Origin: Breviolum minutum Mf 1.05b.01
Taxonomy: Eukaryota > Sar > Dinophyceae > Suessiales > Symbiodiniaceae
Reading direction: 5' to 3'
Length of the DNA stretch: 64,000 nucleotides
Assembly: GCA_000507305.1 (NCBI GenBank)
Contig: DF240031.1
Location: 29,437-93,436 of the forward strand
Shown here piece after piece: positions 42,979 to 54,538 of the stretch (the first letter of the stretch is position 1; each line of letters begins with the position of its first letter). The translations under genes were made by a program, and so were the position numbers. The notes beneath the pieces are model-generated. The model was not told the DNA's origin. It did not search any database and saw only the letters and a list, made by a program, of their open reading frames with translations.

Positions 42979-45564
42979 TCATGGCACGACCGTCAAGGTT
43001 TCATCTTCATTCACTCTAAAAACCATAGGCCTCTTGATGCAAGACAAGGCCACTGTACTGATTTCCTCGGTCCTTTGAAACTTGTTGGACCCAAGACCGC
43101 GAAACACCAAAGTGAGACATGTCAATGATTGTCCGTCGTCAAAAAACAACAGCGCTTCCCCCACCACCACAACATCATCACAACCTTGGTATTCATTGAA
43201 TCGAGAGGGAAAATACGCGGCATCAGCCCATTTTGAGGCTTCCATGACCAAAAACATCCAAAAACAATTTCAATCAACAAAAAAGGTCCAAGAAACTTGC
43301 CAAAATGACATCGCCTACAGGGATGCACGCAAGAAGGGATAATTATATGATTTGTGTATGTTCGCACGTCGCCTTTCGTGGCCAACTTTTTTGAAACACA
43401 CTTACTGTATATAGTAGTTTCTTTTGTCCAACCCAGCACCTCTGTGGATGGTGTTTCCCATGACGGATGCTTTCAGAGACACTGGTAGGTTTGCTGAAAC
43501 AACACCAACTTGAACCAGCAAAGCCTTACACTGATCAGAAGCTTCATTTGGAGAAAGAAGGTGGCAATGCAAAGGGTGGTAAGTCTGAAGGTCCTGCAGG
43601 CTTTGCACTGTAACCTCCTCGAGTACAGTGCCTTCAAACCACGAAGCTGCATTGTGGATATTGTTGCTGAATCGTTTTAACATCCTCACTTGGAAAGCCA
43701 TGTGAAAACTGGATCGACTCACTTAACAAGTCCCAATTTAAACAGATGTACTTTTGCAACACGAATTTGATGCATTTTTCAAGAACACCTCAGGAATTTT
43801 GTGAAAAGCAAACAAAGAATCAAGGCATATATACAACTTCTACAAACTACAAACACCTTCAAGCATCCGATGTTTCCGCTCGTGAACCCAGCAGCTCACC
43901 AACAGATTGTGTTTCTGGAGTAGCATTGGGAGGTGGATGCAAAAATGGAATTTGGGAGTCCAATCCTTGTCACCGAACGCTTTCTGATAGCTTTCAAGGT
44001 GCTCCACGATTGCACGTTTCAAATCGTCTGGCATGACACGTTCATCCTTCCCTATGCGTTGCAGCAAGTCGAGCACTGCACAGCAACGAACAAACGAACG
44101 GATTGCCAACCTGGCATTCTGGTCACGGATCTGCGGAACTGCTTCAAGAACAAAGCTGCGAAGGATTGGATACAGAGTCAGACATTCTGAAGCTGCAGGT
44201 TTGATATCTTTGAATGATTTCTTGCCATCAAAGAACGCTATGCACGCTCTTCCTCGCGCAGCCCAATCTTTCGGCCACTTCAAAGTTTCCAACCTAGAAA
44301 ACATGTCCAGGCTCTTCCAATTGAATGCTCCGAACATATTCTGCATGTTGATCAGGAAAATGCCACCAATGAAGTAGCAATGCATCCAATCGTACATAGT
44401 TGAGGAAATGGGTGAGATAAGTTCCGAAGCTATCAGGCCACTGGGAGCATGGTTCACTCCCAAGCTTTGTTCCAGCTTTTCGAAATCCTTCTTTGTCCTG
44501 CGATCCTTTTCCCGTACCAAGAGCTGCGTTGCCTCAAGGCAACTGCGGTCGGTCCTCGACTGAAACCTCTCCAGTTGCAAACATGTATGTGGAGCTAAGA
44601 GTCCGGAGGTGTCTGTATGTTGCAATCCCGAAGCTGCCGACACGCAGTTCCAACAATACCTAGTGTCTCAAAGTACTTGATTGAAAAAAAGCATGCATTA
44701 CCACACAAAGACCCTGCCAATCAAGACCTATACACCAAAACACAACAAGTTTTCAACTGCCACAATCCCGTTTATAGCTTTGCCACCATGCACCTCACAA
44801 TCACCAATTTCAGAAGACAACAATATATCTCAACACAAATCAAGTCACACACATGGCACGGTGCCAGAGGCACCTTTGATGGCCAGCATACTTTTCAATG
44901 CAGACTCATCTGCCACTAACAGTGTGGCTTTCGCAAAGAACATCACGCGGCGGCCACTGTGAAGCCTGAACAAGACACCTCGCCTCAAGTCGTGGGGTTC
45001 CGCATAGAAGGCACGGAGGATGCTAGCCATCACTCCTGACAGGCCGTCCTGAACCTTCTCTACCAAATGAGATCGAATGCAGCCCAAAGTAAACCACGTT
45101 CGCTCATCCGTCAACCCTCGTTGCTTGAGGTTCTTGAAACTGAAATAGAACGCATGAAAGCGACGCCTATTTTCAGATTTCAGCTGATTGCCCGGCGTAA
45201 CCTCGTCAGAATACACAGCTATTTCCCAAGGCGCCGAAGCACTTGGAACTGCAGCCATGACTTCTTTCTCGAAGAATTCACCAAAGCCATCCAAGGTCGA
45301 GATGTGGTACAACCATGCGACCGGGTTAAGAACCTTCAAGTCAATGGCAACGCCTTTCGAATCTCTTGGCTCAAGCTTCACTGTCACGAACATATCTCCT
45401 ACTGGGGTTGAGATGTCACACTGCTCTTGTCGGGCCCGCTTCAATGCCTTCCTTCCCACATTTGTGGGCAATGCTTCTTCCATCGCTTTGACTTCAGCAA
45501 GAATTGCAGATAAAGCACTTTGGCTAACATAGTGCTTCCTTCCCAGAGTCCCAAGAGACGCCAT
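42979..45564 (-). CDS. Transposase-like protein of the giant element, intron-containing
   Basis: Exon one runs from ATG 45564 to 44849 (238 codons plus two bases). Intron one is 44848-44660 (GT-AG). Exon two is 44659-43857, intron two about 43856-43722, and exon three goes from 43721 to near 43402. A further segment with GDVILAS and a coding-like piece near 43257-42979 follows, with junctions unresolved. Visible motifs are WEIAVYSDEVTPGNQL (residues 113-128), VADESALKSMLAIKGASG (218-234), MYDWMHCYFIGGIF in exon two and KFHFCIHLPMLLQ...VHERKHRM near its end. The order of an acidic DE..PGN block, a KG.SG..PC Cys segment, D-W-M-H, then K-H..H and ER-K-H recalls tnp2/Plavaka-like transposases, from memory. 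The catalytic triad was not assigned. Position next to the left TIR supports the role of moving the element. Confidence 0.6.
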
Positions 45565-46366
45565 GATTGGATGATCACGTACTATGAAGTTGCAAAAGCT
45601 ATCGTGACATGACATCCATCACAACCCACATGTAGGTATCTTTACAAGCAAGTTGTTGTTGATGAGACAAACTGCTAGTCTGTGCCTCTTGTTCATGAAC
45701 ACATGCCAAGAAGGCAACATGGACTGCCGTGAGTCCAACAAAAATGTTTCAAATGGCAGCGGTCAAAGCTCGCTGACCATAGGATGCGAGACAATCAAAG
45801 CTCTGCATCCGCACGGGCGAATGTCTTCTGCCCATGGCAATCTTGACATGCGGAACTATTGACAACACAGCACATGCAACCCCTGAACGAAACATGATGT
45901 CATCACAACAAGAAAGCAAAAGGAACCATACACACAAGACTCTATAGCGTATACAGACTTGTGTCAGCCCAAACTGCAACATCCTGTAAGTACCCAGTTC
46001 CTCGCCTGCATCACTCACCTGGCAAACCATGAGGGAACCATGCATGCAGTGCAGTTCACCATTCATATAGCATGTGGGAAGTGCTGGACACGATGACATG
46101 AATTTCTTGAAAAAAATTGGTCTATCATAAAATTTAGATTCCTTTTGTGTTGGTCCTATCAAGGTTGCTAGCTCAGCATGTTTTTGGTTCATCACAGCCG
46201 AGCGCATGGAATCGGTGGAGCTGGTGTCCATAGAGCATTTGCACCATCCATTGATTTTTGTACCACTGTTGGGTGACATCACATGCTTTATTTAGGTGAT
46301 ATGTCTCAAGTGTGAAAAATCAAAATGCATATACAACTTTACAATCAAGATCAATCTGGATGGTGT
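45565..46366. other. Intergenic stretch within the giant element
   Basis: Nothing with coding character was found on either strand. It probably holds the 5' leader of the transposase gene and the 3' end of the next gene. Confidence 0.4.
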
Positions 46367-48392
46367 TTACTTGCCCCTTTCGAATCCAGCCTGCTCCAGT
46401 GCAACCTGAGCATCTTCAGATGCCTTCTTCTTGGCATCTTCTTGGCTGAGTCCCTGCCGTTTGGACTCCACGAGGCTCGCATTGTACGCCCTGCAATGGA
46501 TGTTCTTCCTATCCATTTTCAGCTCCTTTCCCTTCTTCCCTTTTCCTTTGCCACCAACTTCCGGCTCGTCAGTCTCCTCTTTGGCCGCCGCAGCTGGTGG
46601 CTTCTCACTCTTTTGTTTGGCTGCAGTCTTTGCCTTTGCCTTAGGAGCCACTTCAGCATCAGCTTCAGTCTTCACAGCTTTCTGCTCAACCTTCACCTTT
46701 GCTTTGGCGGCTGTTTTGCCACAAGCTGCTGGTCGCTTCAACTCCTTCTTCTTCTCCCTCACGGACAGTGCCTGTTCAACTATAGCTGCCTGCTGGGCTG
46801 CTTTCGTCGGCGCCTTCTTGCTGCTTTCATCTGCCTTTGCTTCTTCTTCTTCTTCGTCCTCGTCCATTTGTGTCTCAAACAAATTCTTTGGAGGGACTAG
46901 TTCTGCCACATCCTTCAAAGCAGGAACGGTTGCTGTTGGGCTTCCTGCCTGAGATGGAGGAGAGCCCTCGGCGGGCAAGTCTGGCAATTTCTTCTGCCTG
47001 TTGGCAAACACTTGGAAGTTGTTAAGGCCACTGTGACTGGATGAAGCTCCCGCTCCACCAGCCATACCCATGCCCATCATGGTCTGCATGAAGGTCATGG
47101 CCATCTGCATCGGATTATCCATCTCGGACTTCATGGACCCCGATGACCTCGTCACAGCTGTGGAGCCTGCTGACCTTGTCATCTTGTTGGTGGACCTCAG
47201 TGCTATCCTGGACATAGCCAAGTCCAGCTCCTTTGACACTGCCTGCAAACCAGCCGCTGCATCGCCCTCCTCGTAGTGGTAGAAAGGTGTGGAGGGGAAT
47301 GTCTCCATCCAAACTTCTGGATCCTCTTTGGTGCCATGGATGAAAGCATCAAGAAAAGGCTGGCATGTAACAAAGTACATGCGTTGAACACATGCTCATG
47401 TTCTATCAAGCTTGTTGTGATTTCAACGCGAACAAGATCTGCGTTGCATGCAGCGAGAGGCATACATATCTCTGCTACATGAATTGTCCAACCAATCTGT
47501 GAACCAATTGAGCTACACAAACCAATTTTGGTTGACGGTACTCTGTAGTTTGAACTCAGTTTTACAACACATGTATTGAAACGACATGCGCCACAGTCCT
47601 GGCCAACAGCTTTGTTCTTGAGCAACCGTTTGAGCTCCTTGAGTTGAGATAACATGTCATTGCCTTGGACATTATCCCACACCTCTGGTCCGCCAGCCAC
47701 GATGCCAGCAGCCAAAATTGACTTGTAGGCCGTTTCTTTTGGCTTCACCAAGCCTATTGAAATGGCACGATTCGAAACTGCCTCAAGTGTGGCTTGCAGA
47801 CCAAGCTGACACTGCACCACATCCTTCTGACTGAGATGTGGAGCAAAGCTGCCTCAAACAAAACAAGAGCAGGATATGCAGCAAGACAAAACAGACAGGC
47901 TACAGTGACATCATGACCCACAGACTGAAGGGATCGCACATGCTATGGTGCTCAAGCCAACATCATATACATATTTATATTATATTATTTTTGTTTAGTA
48001 CCATAGAGTTGACACACAATGTGAATAGCTAATATCTTCATGCCAGCATGGGTCACAACATGAGATTGAGCAATAACAATTCAACCCAAGTTGCTGCATT
48101 CTTGGAGTTGACTGCGTGCTGATGCCATAGAAGTCTCACTCATGCGTCGGCAGACTGAGGCATTGATGTTGTCATACCAACTATCTACCAGCTTACCCCA
48201 CCCACCACCCTTCACACTCTCAACAAAGGCAGTGGCTTCAGCTGGTGAAAGGTGCACTTTCTGTAAACGTGCGAACAAAGACTTCGCCTGCATCTCCCTC
48301 ACATTCGTCATGTCGTACTTAGGATTCTCTTTCTCTTGGTGGAGGAGAAGCTTCTGACATGCTTCGATGTCTTTCAGCAATTCATCCGCCAT
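46367..48392 (-). CDS. Accessory protein 1, Lys/Ala-rich, three exons, unidentified
   Basis: Exon one starts at ATG 48392 (MADELLKDIEACQKLLL) and reaches about 48085. Exon two is about 47830-47600 (acceptor CAG at 47833-47831; QKDVVQCQLGLQATLEAV). Exon three is 47359-46367 (PFLDAFIHGTKEDPEVW), ending in TAA. Exon three has a Met/Gly patch (MQTMMGMGMAGGAG), an acidic run (DEDEEEEE), a long Lys/Ala/Pro stretch and a compact end, HCRAYNASLVESKRQGLS with AKKKASEDAQVALEQ. It may bind nucleic acid through the basic tail; this is inferred from composition only. The gene lies just upstream of the transposase, on the same strand. The donor of exon one did not fit phase in my reading. Confidence 0.55.
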
Positions 48393-48665
48393 GACACCAA
48401 TGCAGGCTCACGTGTGCCAACACTCTTGAAGACTATAATGCTGACTTCAAGACATGACCACCATACATGCTTCAACTGACTTCACGCTGACTTCAAGTGA
48501 GAAATGCAGCACATTGCACCTACATATTTTTTGTGCAGTGACTGAACTGAGGACATTGCTGTTGCATGTTGTTGCAATACGACATACATAAACAACATGG
48601 TGGCAGCTGCAGAAAGAAACACGCACCACATATGATTTTATACCGCTATACCGCACACACTGCTC

Positions 48666-49064
48666 TTAGTTGCGGATCAAAGTTGGATCCACTGTCTCAG
48701 CAGCAATCACTTGCTCCGGAAGCACTTCAGCAGCCATAGTGATGCCAGGAATTGTTGGAGCTTCTGCAACTGGCATTCCATCCATGACAAGTGTAGCTGA
48801 CATCAGGGGCCGTCCCCTTTGCTGGAAGCGTTGACGTTCACGATCACTTGCAGCACTTGCACGAGGCGGCGAACGCGAACGCGAACGTCCACGTTCAATC
48901 TCAGTCTCTTCAGCCATGGTCTCTTGCATACGTCGCTGGACCCATGTATCAACACTCTTGTGCAGGCGTCCCATCATCTTCAGCGCAACTGCCTGCTGCG
49001 CCAGCAGCTCCTGAAGTCCAGCCAAGATCTCGATCTCAATGTCACGGGTTGCTGGGGTTGCCAT
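48666..49064 (-). CDS. Accessory protein 2, 132 aa, helical with Arg/Ser patch
   Basis: This is a complete single-exon frame with ATG at 49064 and a stop at 48666. Residues 8-50 are helical and leucine-rich (EILAGLQELLAQQAVALK), then come VDTWVQRRMQE, an Arg/Ser patch (ERGRSRSRSPPRAS) and a hydrophobic-acidic tail. The design suggests a small oligomerising protein with an RS-like patch. No family is recognised. It sits between two accessory genes and may be transcribed with them. Confidence 0.5.
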   Translation of the reverse strand: MATPATRDIEIEILAGLQELLAQQAVALKMMGRLHKSVDTWVQRRMQETMAEETEIERGRSRSRSPPRASAASDRERQRFQQRGRPLMSATLVMDGMPVAEAPTIPGITMAAEVLPEQVIAAETVDPTLIRN

Positions 49065-49531
49065 GGCACCTCTTGCTCACACTGTATCAACTATATATAC
49101 TTGAGTATAGCTTTTAATCCTGCAGCGGCAATGAATTCTCATCACATGGTCAATCAATCAGTGACAACACTTGCAATCTGGATCCCAAGCCGATGCACAT
49201 GGAATAGAGGACAATATAATATAGTCTTTAGTATATGTTCACTGTTCACATCTATAAATGTTACTCAACATGTTGGCAAGAACAACTTTGCCACGGCCAG
49301 CACGCGTTAAGCCTGCATGTGGTCTTTTCTCTGTGAGCTGATGTTGTTGTTGCTCTCACAAACTGATCAAAAACTGACAGGGTTGGCTGACGTCCACAGC
49401 CTCAAACCATCATAACTTGATTTAACATCAAACTGTAAGGAAAGAGTTTGAGACAAGTGTGCAAACAAGTGTCCAAGTATATAACTGCGATGGTTTGCTA
49501 CATGAAATGACAGCCATCACATTGCCTAATC

Positions 49532-50290
49532 TCACTTCCTACCTGGGCCCTTCAGGACACTCTTGGCCACAGCTGGTCGCTTCACAACGCTCTTCGCCTT
49601 TGGTGTGTTCTTTGGCTTGGCCTTTGGCGTGGCATCTGCTTGAGGACCTTCCACTTCATCAAACTTGTACGGTTTGAAGACCAACGCTTGAAGGCTTGTC
49701 GGCTCGCTGTTCTCATAGAACACCTTGAAGCTCATTCCTCCTGTGATCAAGTCCTTGTCCAACAAGTTGTGCCTCAGAGCCAAGTGGAGGCCTTTCCATG
49801 TCACCTTCTCCGTGCGGTGGTAGTGCAGTGATGTCACAAAGTTCCCACTGAAGCAGTTGTAGAACTCCAAAGTCCAATCATCAAACCCACGGTCCATCTC
49901 CATCCGCAGGGCCATGTCTCCAGGGACTTGGCGGAACAACAAATCCGGGGCTTGACCCTCTGCACTCCGTGGACTGGCTGCATAGTCCACAGGGTATGGT
50001 TTGTACCACACATACCCCTCCATGGTGAGCTTGTAGTACACATAGGCTCGCATGCCTGTCTCCATAGGCCGCAGCCTGTCCACATAGTGCCACACCCGCT
50101 CCAAATCCCGAATGTCTTCGTAGTCCTCTTGCGCAATTACCCATCCCTTGCACTTGGGAATGAAAGCGGGCTCCTCATGTTTGCCTCCTTCTATCTCAAG
50201 GCATTCAAAGGGTCGCAGTGCTCGCTCACTCTCTGACCGAGTGATCAGCCCATTAAACTGCCTTGGAAGACGCCAATCTCCGCAAGCCAT
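49532..50290 (-). CDS. Accessory protein 3, 252 aa, unidentified with basic tail
   Basis: This is an intact single-exon frame from ATG 50290 (MACGDWRLPRQFNGL) to a stop at 49532. Residues 1-205 look globular, with aromatic-rich segments such as RVWHYVDRLRPMETGM and YVYYKLTMEGYVWYKPY. The last 45 residues are a Lys/Pro/Ala tail (KAKPKNTPKAKSVVKRPAVA). Such tails are common in dinoflagellate element proteins and may act as nuclear-targeting or DNA-contacting regions. No catalytic motif was seen. Confidence 0.6.
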   Translation of the reverse strand: MACGDWRLPRQFNGLITRSESERALRPFECLEIEGGKHEEPAFIPKCKGWVIAQEDYEDIRDLERVWHYVDRLRPMETGMRAYVYYKLTMEGYVWYKPYPVDYAASPRSAEGQAPDLLFRQVPGDMALRMEMDRGFDDWTLEFYNCFSGNFVTSLHYHRTEKVTWKGLHLALRHNLLDKDLITGGMSFKVFYENSEPTSLQALVFKPYKFDEVEGPQADATPKAKPKNTPKAKSVVKRPAVAKSVLKGPGRK

Positions 50291-50604
50291 CTCACTTGGA
50301 ATCTAATCTACCTGCCAAAAATGCTTGAGCACTGAAGTAACACTGCATGCAAGGGTGGGTGCGATTGTCTCTGCATCCACTCAAACATGAATCATCTACT
50401 GCCTCAAGTTCAGAAGGAACTGTAAAACATGATTTGCACATGAAAGTTGACAATTGCTGAAGAATCTGCAGGATAACACATTCTCTTGGCCTTGGCTGCC
50501 TATCGTTTTATTTTCACACGTTGAGTTCATACACGATGCACCATGCGAGACCCAATGTCTCTGCATGGGTGGGTGCGAATGTGTCTGCACCACACATATA
50601 AAGG

Positions 50605-51721
50605 CTATGATGCATGATCAGCTGCACCTGCATGTTCTTCTTCCTGTGGGGGGGTTGTCTCCAAGTCAGCAGCAGTCCGCTTTCTGCGTCTCTTCATCGG
50701 GGAGCGTGGTCCACGCATTGCTGGCTTGCGTTTCCGATGCCTACCAGGAGGCCCAATGACCTGTCAGCACAGACTTGCATGTTCAAGCTTGAGATGTTAT
50801 TCAGAGCTAGTCGTATGTATCACCAGCACCTGTGGAGAATGAACCTTTATTGTGCTGAGCCAGTGACTCTGTAGGGTTTGACATGCATATTGCAAGTGAT
50901 GGTGAAACGCTTCCACGCTCCCTGCCTCCTCATCCGACTTATCTGCGGGGTTAGGCGTCAAGGTGTCTTCCAGATATTCCAGGGCTTTCAGAGATAATTC
51001 AATCCACAGGTCCTTGTTGGCTCGTGTGGTCCAAGGCCTAGGCACAGAGAAGCACACATTGTAAAAACTATACAGGTAGCCTTTCCGCATCATGATGTCA
51101 GGTGGTGGTCTCATATTGCATCGTGTGTTGTACACATCATCTGTAGAATCACTCACACGTTCATGCCCAGTCACATCTTGAGGGAAGTAGCCTCGTCCAA
51201 TTCCACATCCACCACACGCACACCTGTTATCCATTGATCCTCATCTCGCGCCTTGCGAGTTGTAGGAACATTCTCTTGCCCTGCTTCCAACGCAGCTTTG
51301 GCATAGACTGCTGCCAGTGCATCATCACATGTTTTACCTTAGACCCGGTTGGTATGTCATCATGCCATGGAGCAGTCCTACTTACATGCAAGTCATCTCA
51401 CACCACGCCACACGTCTACATATCATGTTGCAACAAGTCACATGCTGAGAGAAATATGCGGTCAATCGCTTTCTGGTTGAGGAAATGAGTGGGCTTAGAA
51501 GCTGCCAGCTGAAGTGCCTTCCCCGTGAGAATGGAGGTGATTGCCCGATCCCACCGGTGCAATTTAAAGAATGTCACACCATCTACCTCCTTCGTTTCGG
51601 GGAGCCACGGCTTCCCTGCACACTTGCGCTTGATCATCACCCGTGTTTCAATGCTGAACCTTGCTGCCCCAGCATCCACGTGCGCAGCCTCCTCGTCATC
51701 CAGCTCCTCTTCTGCTGACAT
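50605..51721 (-). CDS. Accessory protein 4, at least four exons, unidentified
   Basis: The start is at ATG 51721 (MSAEEELDDEEAAHV), with exon one to about 51420. Exon two is about 51310-51180 (YAKAALEAGQENVPTTRK). Exon three begins at 51037 after CCTAG and runs to about 50890 (LWIELSLKALEYLEDTL). The last exon is 50760-50605 (acceptor CAG; RHRKRKPAMRGPRSPMKRRR) and ends in TAG at 50607-50605. The protein begins acidic and ends basic and Glu/Ala-rich. One N lies just upstream (51779). Exon ends other than those given exactly are estimates. Confidence 0.5.
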
Positions 51722-52818
51722 GGCTCAAAGAATGAGATAATGCCTCTATGTTCACATCATCATGCACAGCGTCAAACGNACAGTCTCAGGAATTGCCGCA
51801 GCACAGGAGGTCATGACATCCTTTTTTCACACCCCATGCAACTAGGTAGTGTGGTGAAACCGGCTGCGAACACAAACACTAAGAATGCACCAATGACAGA
51901 GAGAGCACAAACACGAACAGGAAACAAACTTGGTCTGACTTGTGATGCGCCGTCACTTGAATCGTGAGTGTTGTTGATGATTGAATATATATATATATAT
52001 ACAAATATGTTTTATGATTTTTATGTGTTGTATAATGATCTTGTTTCTCATTATCCTCTTCCTTTGCTCTCCCCCCCTCATTGGGGCTGCGTTTGCTGCA
52101 GCAGCCATGCTTTGCAGCGAGCGTGGCATGAAGATGCCTCTTGGCCCATGTGTTTGCATCTCTTTCATGTCTTTTGTTTACCTTTGAAGGTGCTTTGAAT
52201 TTCCCCTTATACAAGGTAGTTTGAAGTTGGTTGGCCCTATCACATCGTGATGCAAACGGCCTGCACCGTCATGTGGCGGAACCTCCGACATGTCATGTTT
52301 TTCTTCCGATGGTGGGACTCACATGCATGGGCAGTCTTCTATGTGTCATATATCGCTACATGCTTGAAAATGCTTAAAAGTTTCAAGTGGCTGAGCACAA
52401 AGTGTTTGAAAGTTTCACAGGTGTTTCAATGATTTCATCCTCCACCTATCATCCAACTGCCCATGCAACCCACACCGCATGCAGCATAGTGGTGCATTCA
52501 GCACCCGGAATCGGAGCACGCTGCCAGCACAGCCAAACCAATTCAGGAGGATTGCCAGGTTTTTTCTCACTGGTAGTTAAGTGTGGCCCTTTACATCAAC
52601 TAAACCTTCAATCCTCCAAACCACAAACTCCAATCTTTTGTTGGCTACAGCTTTTCCAGCCTCTTGCTGGAAATCCAGCCTCTTGCTGGAAATATAGCAC
52701 TTGGATTTGGCTCATCAATGGTGTCTATGCAATTGCGTGGTCCTATAATGTAGTGGTTTGCATGCAAAGTGTTTGGTACTTTCCTTGTTCCTTACTGCAA
52801 TGGCTCTTTTCTATCATT
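51722..52818. other. Intergenic stretch within the giant element
   Basis: No defensible gene was found. There is one N at 51779, an (AT)n run near 51985-51999, and two tandem copies of TCCAGCCTCTTGCTGGAAA near 52657-52692. Confidence 0.4.
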
Positions 52819-54538
52819 TTACCTCTTCGCCAAATCCAACGCCTTGTTCATGGCGTTCCATGCTGACGCCGTGCTGGATCTTTCCAGCTTCCACTCCTGC
52901 TGGCGCTCCTTTGCCATTCGGCGCTGCTGCTCCTTGAAGCCACCCCTTCGATCGGCTTTTTTGCCAGCGCCGCCAGGTCTTAGTTGCAGCTCAGTATGGG
53001 AAAGCATGTACGTGAACCAATGATGAAAGCAGGTTGGGGAAAACAAGCAAGTGGTCGAATGGTACATGATGAACCAATGACGAAAGAATCCAACTGACAT
53101 CACCACTCGTGTGAAAATCATTTGACATCAACACTCTTACGTATAACACAATGTACCATTGCAGCATACCACTTCCAGGTGTGAACATACAAAACATGCG
53201 ATCGCACAATTCAAACGGCAGGGTATATATGGACAGGGGCGGAAACAAAGAAAACTTCCCTGAATGATTGCCGAGGTACGGGTGGTACACACCGTCAGGG
53301 CTCACCCATCCATGGCCCCCTTTGATGTACCACCCACCACTGCTGCATGGGATGTAGTCATCATCTGGTCCGGCGCATCCTCCATCTCCTTTGCCACGCT
53401 TTCCACCTCCTTGCCGTTTTCCACCTCCTTTCCATGTTCCATCGCCTCCTCCTCCATAATCTTCCCATCTTTCACCCCCTTCTCCATCTTCTTCCTTCCA
53501 TCTTCCACCTCCTCCTTCATATTTTTCTCTCTTTCTTCCACCTCCTCCTTCATCTTTCCCCCACCATCTCCCACCTCCATCTCCTCTCCATCCATCACTG
53601 CCTGACGATGCCAACGGTGCCCTGGGTGGCGTCGGCAACCTCGGCACCCTGTCCGGCACCTTGGGTGGCGTGGGTGGCATAGGCCACTCTTCCTCCTCCT
53701 TCTTCTCATCTTTCTTTTTTCCTTTTCCTTTCTCATTCTTTTCAATCTTCTTCACAAACCCACCTTTTCTTCCACCGCCTTTTCCTTTCCCCTTTTTTTG
53801 GTTTCCTCCTCCACGCCCCTTCCATCCACCTCCACCTCCTTTCCATTTCTTTTCATATCTTTCTCCTCCACCTCCCTTGTTGCGCCATGGCGGGCAGGTG
53901 GCGATCACCTTCGCCCGCTCCACCCTCTCCTTCACCCTGGCGTCCTCAGCCTTCTTGGCCTGTGCTGCCTCCGCTTTGGCCAGGTCATCCTCAACTTCCT
54001 CCTTCGCCGCAGCAAAGCTGGCCATCTCCCCCGCCACGATCTCGTCGAAGGCCGCCAGCCCTGCTGCATTGATCCTTTCCTCTTCTTCATCTTCATCATA
54101 CCCTTCATTCATCTTTTCATCTCCTTCACCTTCATCATAAGCTGCTGCACCATCCACCGCCCAATCCTCAACGTCGTACATCTCCTCATCCTTGACCTCC
54201 TCCATCTCCTCCTCAAGCTCCGGCACATGACCCTTCTCTTCCTCCGCCTCCTCCTCCCAGGCAGGAGCCTCCTGCATCTGCCCATCCAACTCCGCAGTGG
54301 GCTCCTCCCCCACCTCCACCTCCTGATCTGCAGCACTATCCTCGACCCCAATGACCTCCTCCTCGCCGGCATCCTCCTCAAACCCCATGTCCGCGGTCCC
54401 CGCAACCTCATCGTCGTCGTTCTGCGGGATGACAAACTGCTGCCCATAGCTGCCAGGGACCCTGATCCACGTGCGGAATGGCTTCTTCTCCTCCTTAGAT
54501 GATGAGAATCGAAAAAAGGAATTTTCTTTTGCAGCCAT
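52819..54538 (-). CDS. Accessory protein 5, acidic then Gly/Lys-rich, two or more exons
   Basis: The long first exon opens at ATG 54538 (MAAKENSFFRFSSSKEEK) and stays open to about 53240. It has an acidic region of roughly 170 residues (WEEEAEEEKGHVPELEEE), a helical Ala/Glu segment and an extended Gly/Lys/Arg-rich region like an RGG domain (KWKGGGGGWKGRGGGNQ). It ends with GGWYIKGGHGWVSPDGVY. A last exon near 52993-52819 reads KADRRGGFKEQQRRMAKE and LDLAKR before TAA at 52821-52819. The intron between has an unclear donor. RGG-like regions usually bind RNA or drive condensation. No enzymatic motif was seen. Low complexity means composition alone could mislead family searches. Confidence 0.55.

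Noticed and set aside
51234-51797. A minus-strand frame starting at 51234 (MDNRCACGG) as a separate gene
   Set aside because: Its start overlaps, in another phase, the exon of accessory protein 4. Only its downstream part, after the CCTAG acceptor at 51040-51038, looks coding and was assigned to that gene.
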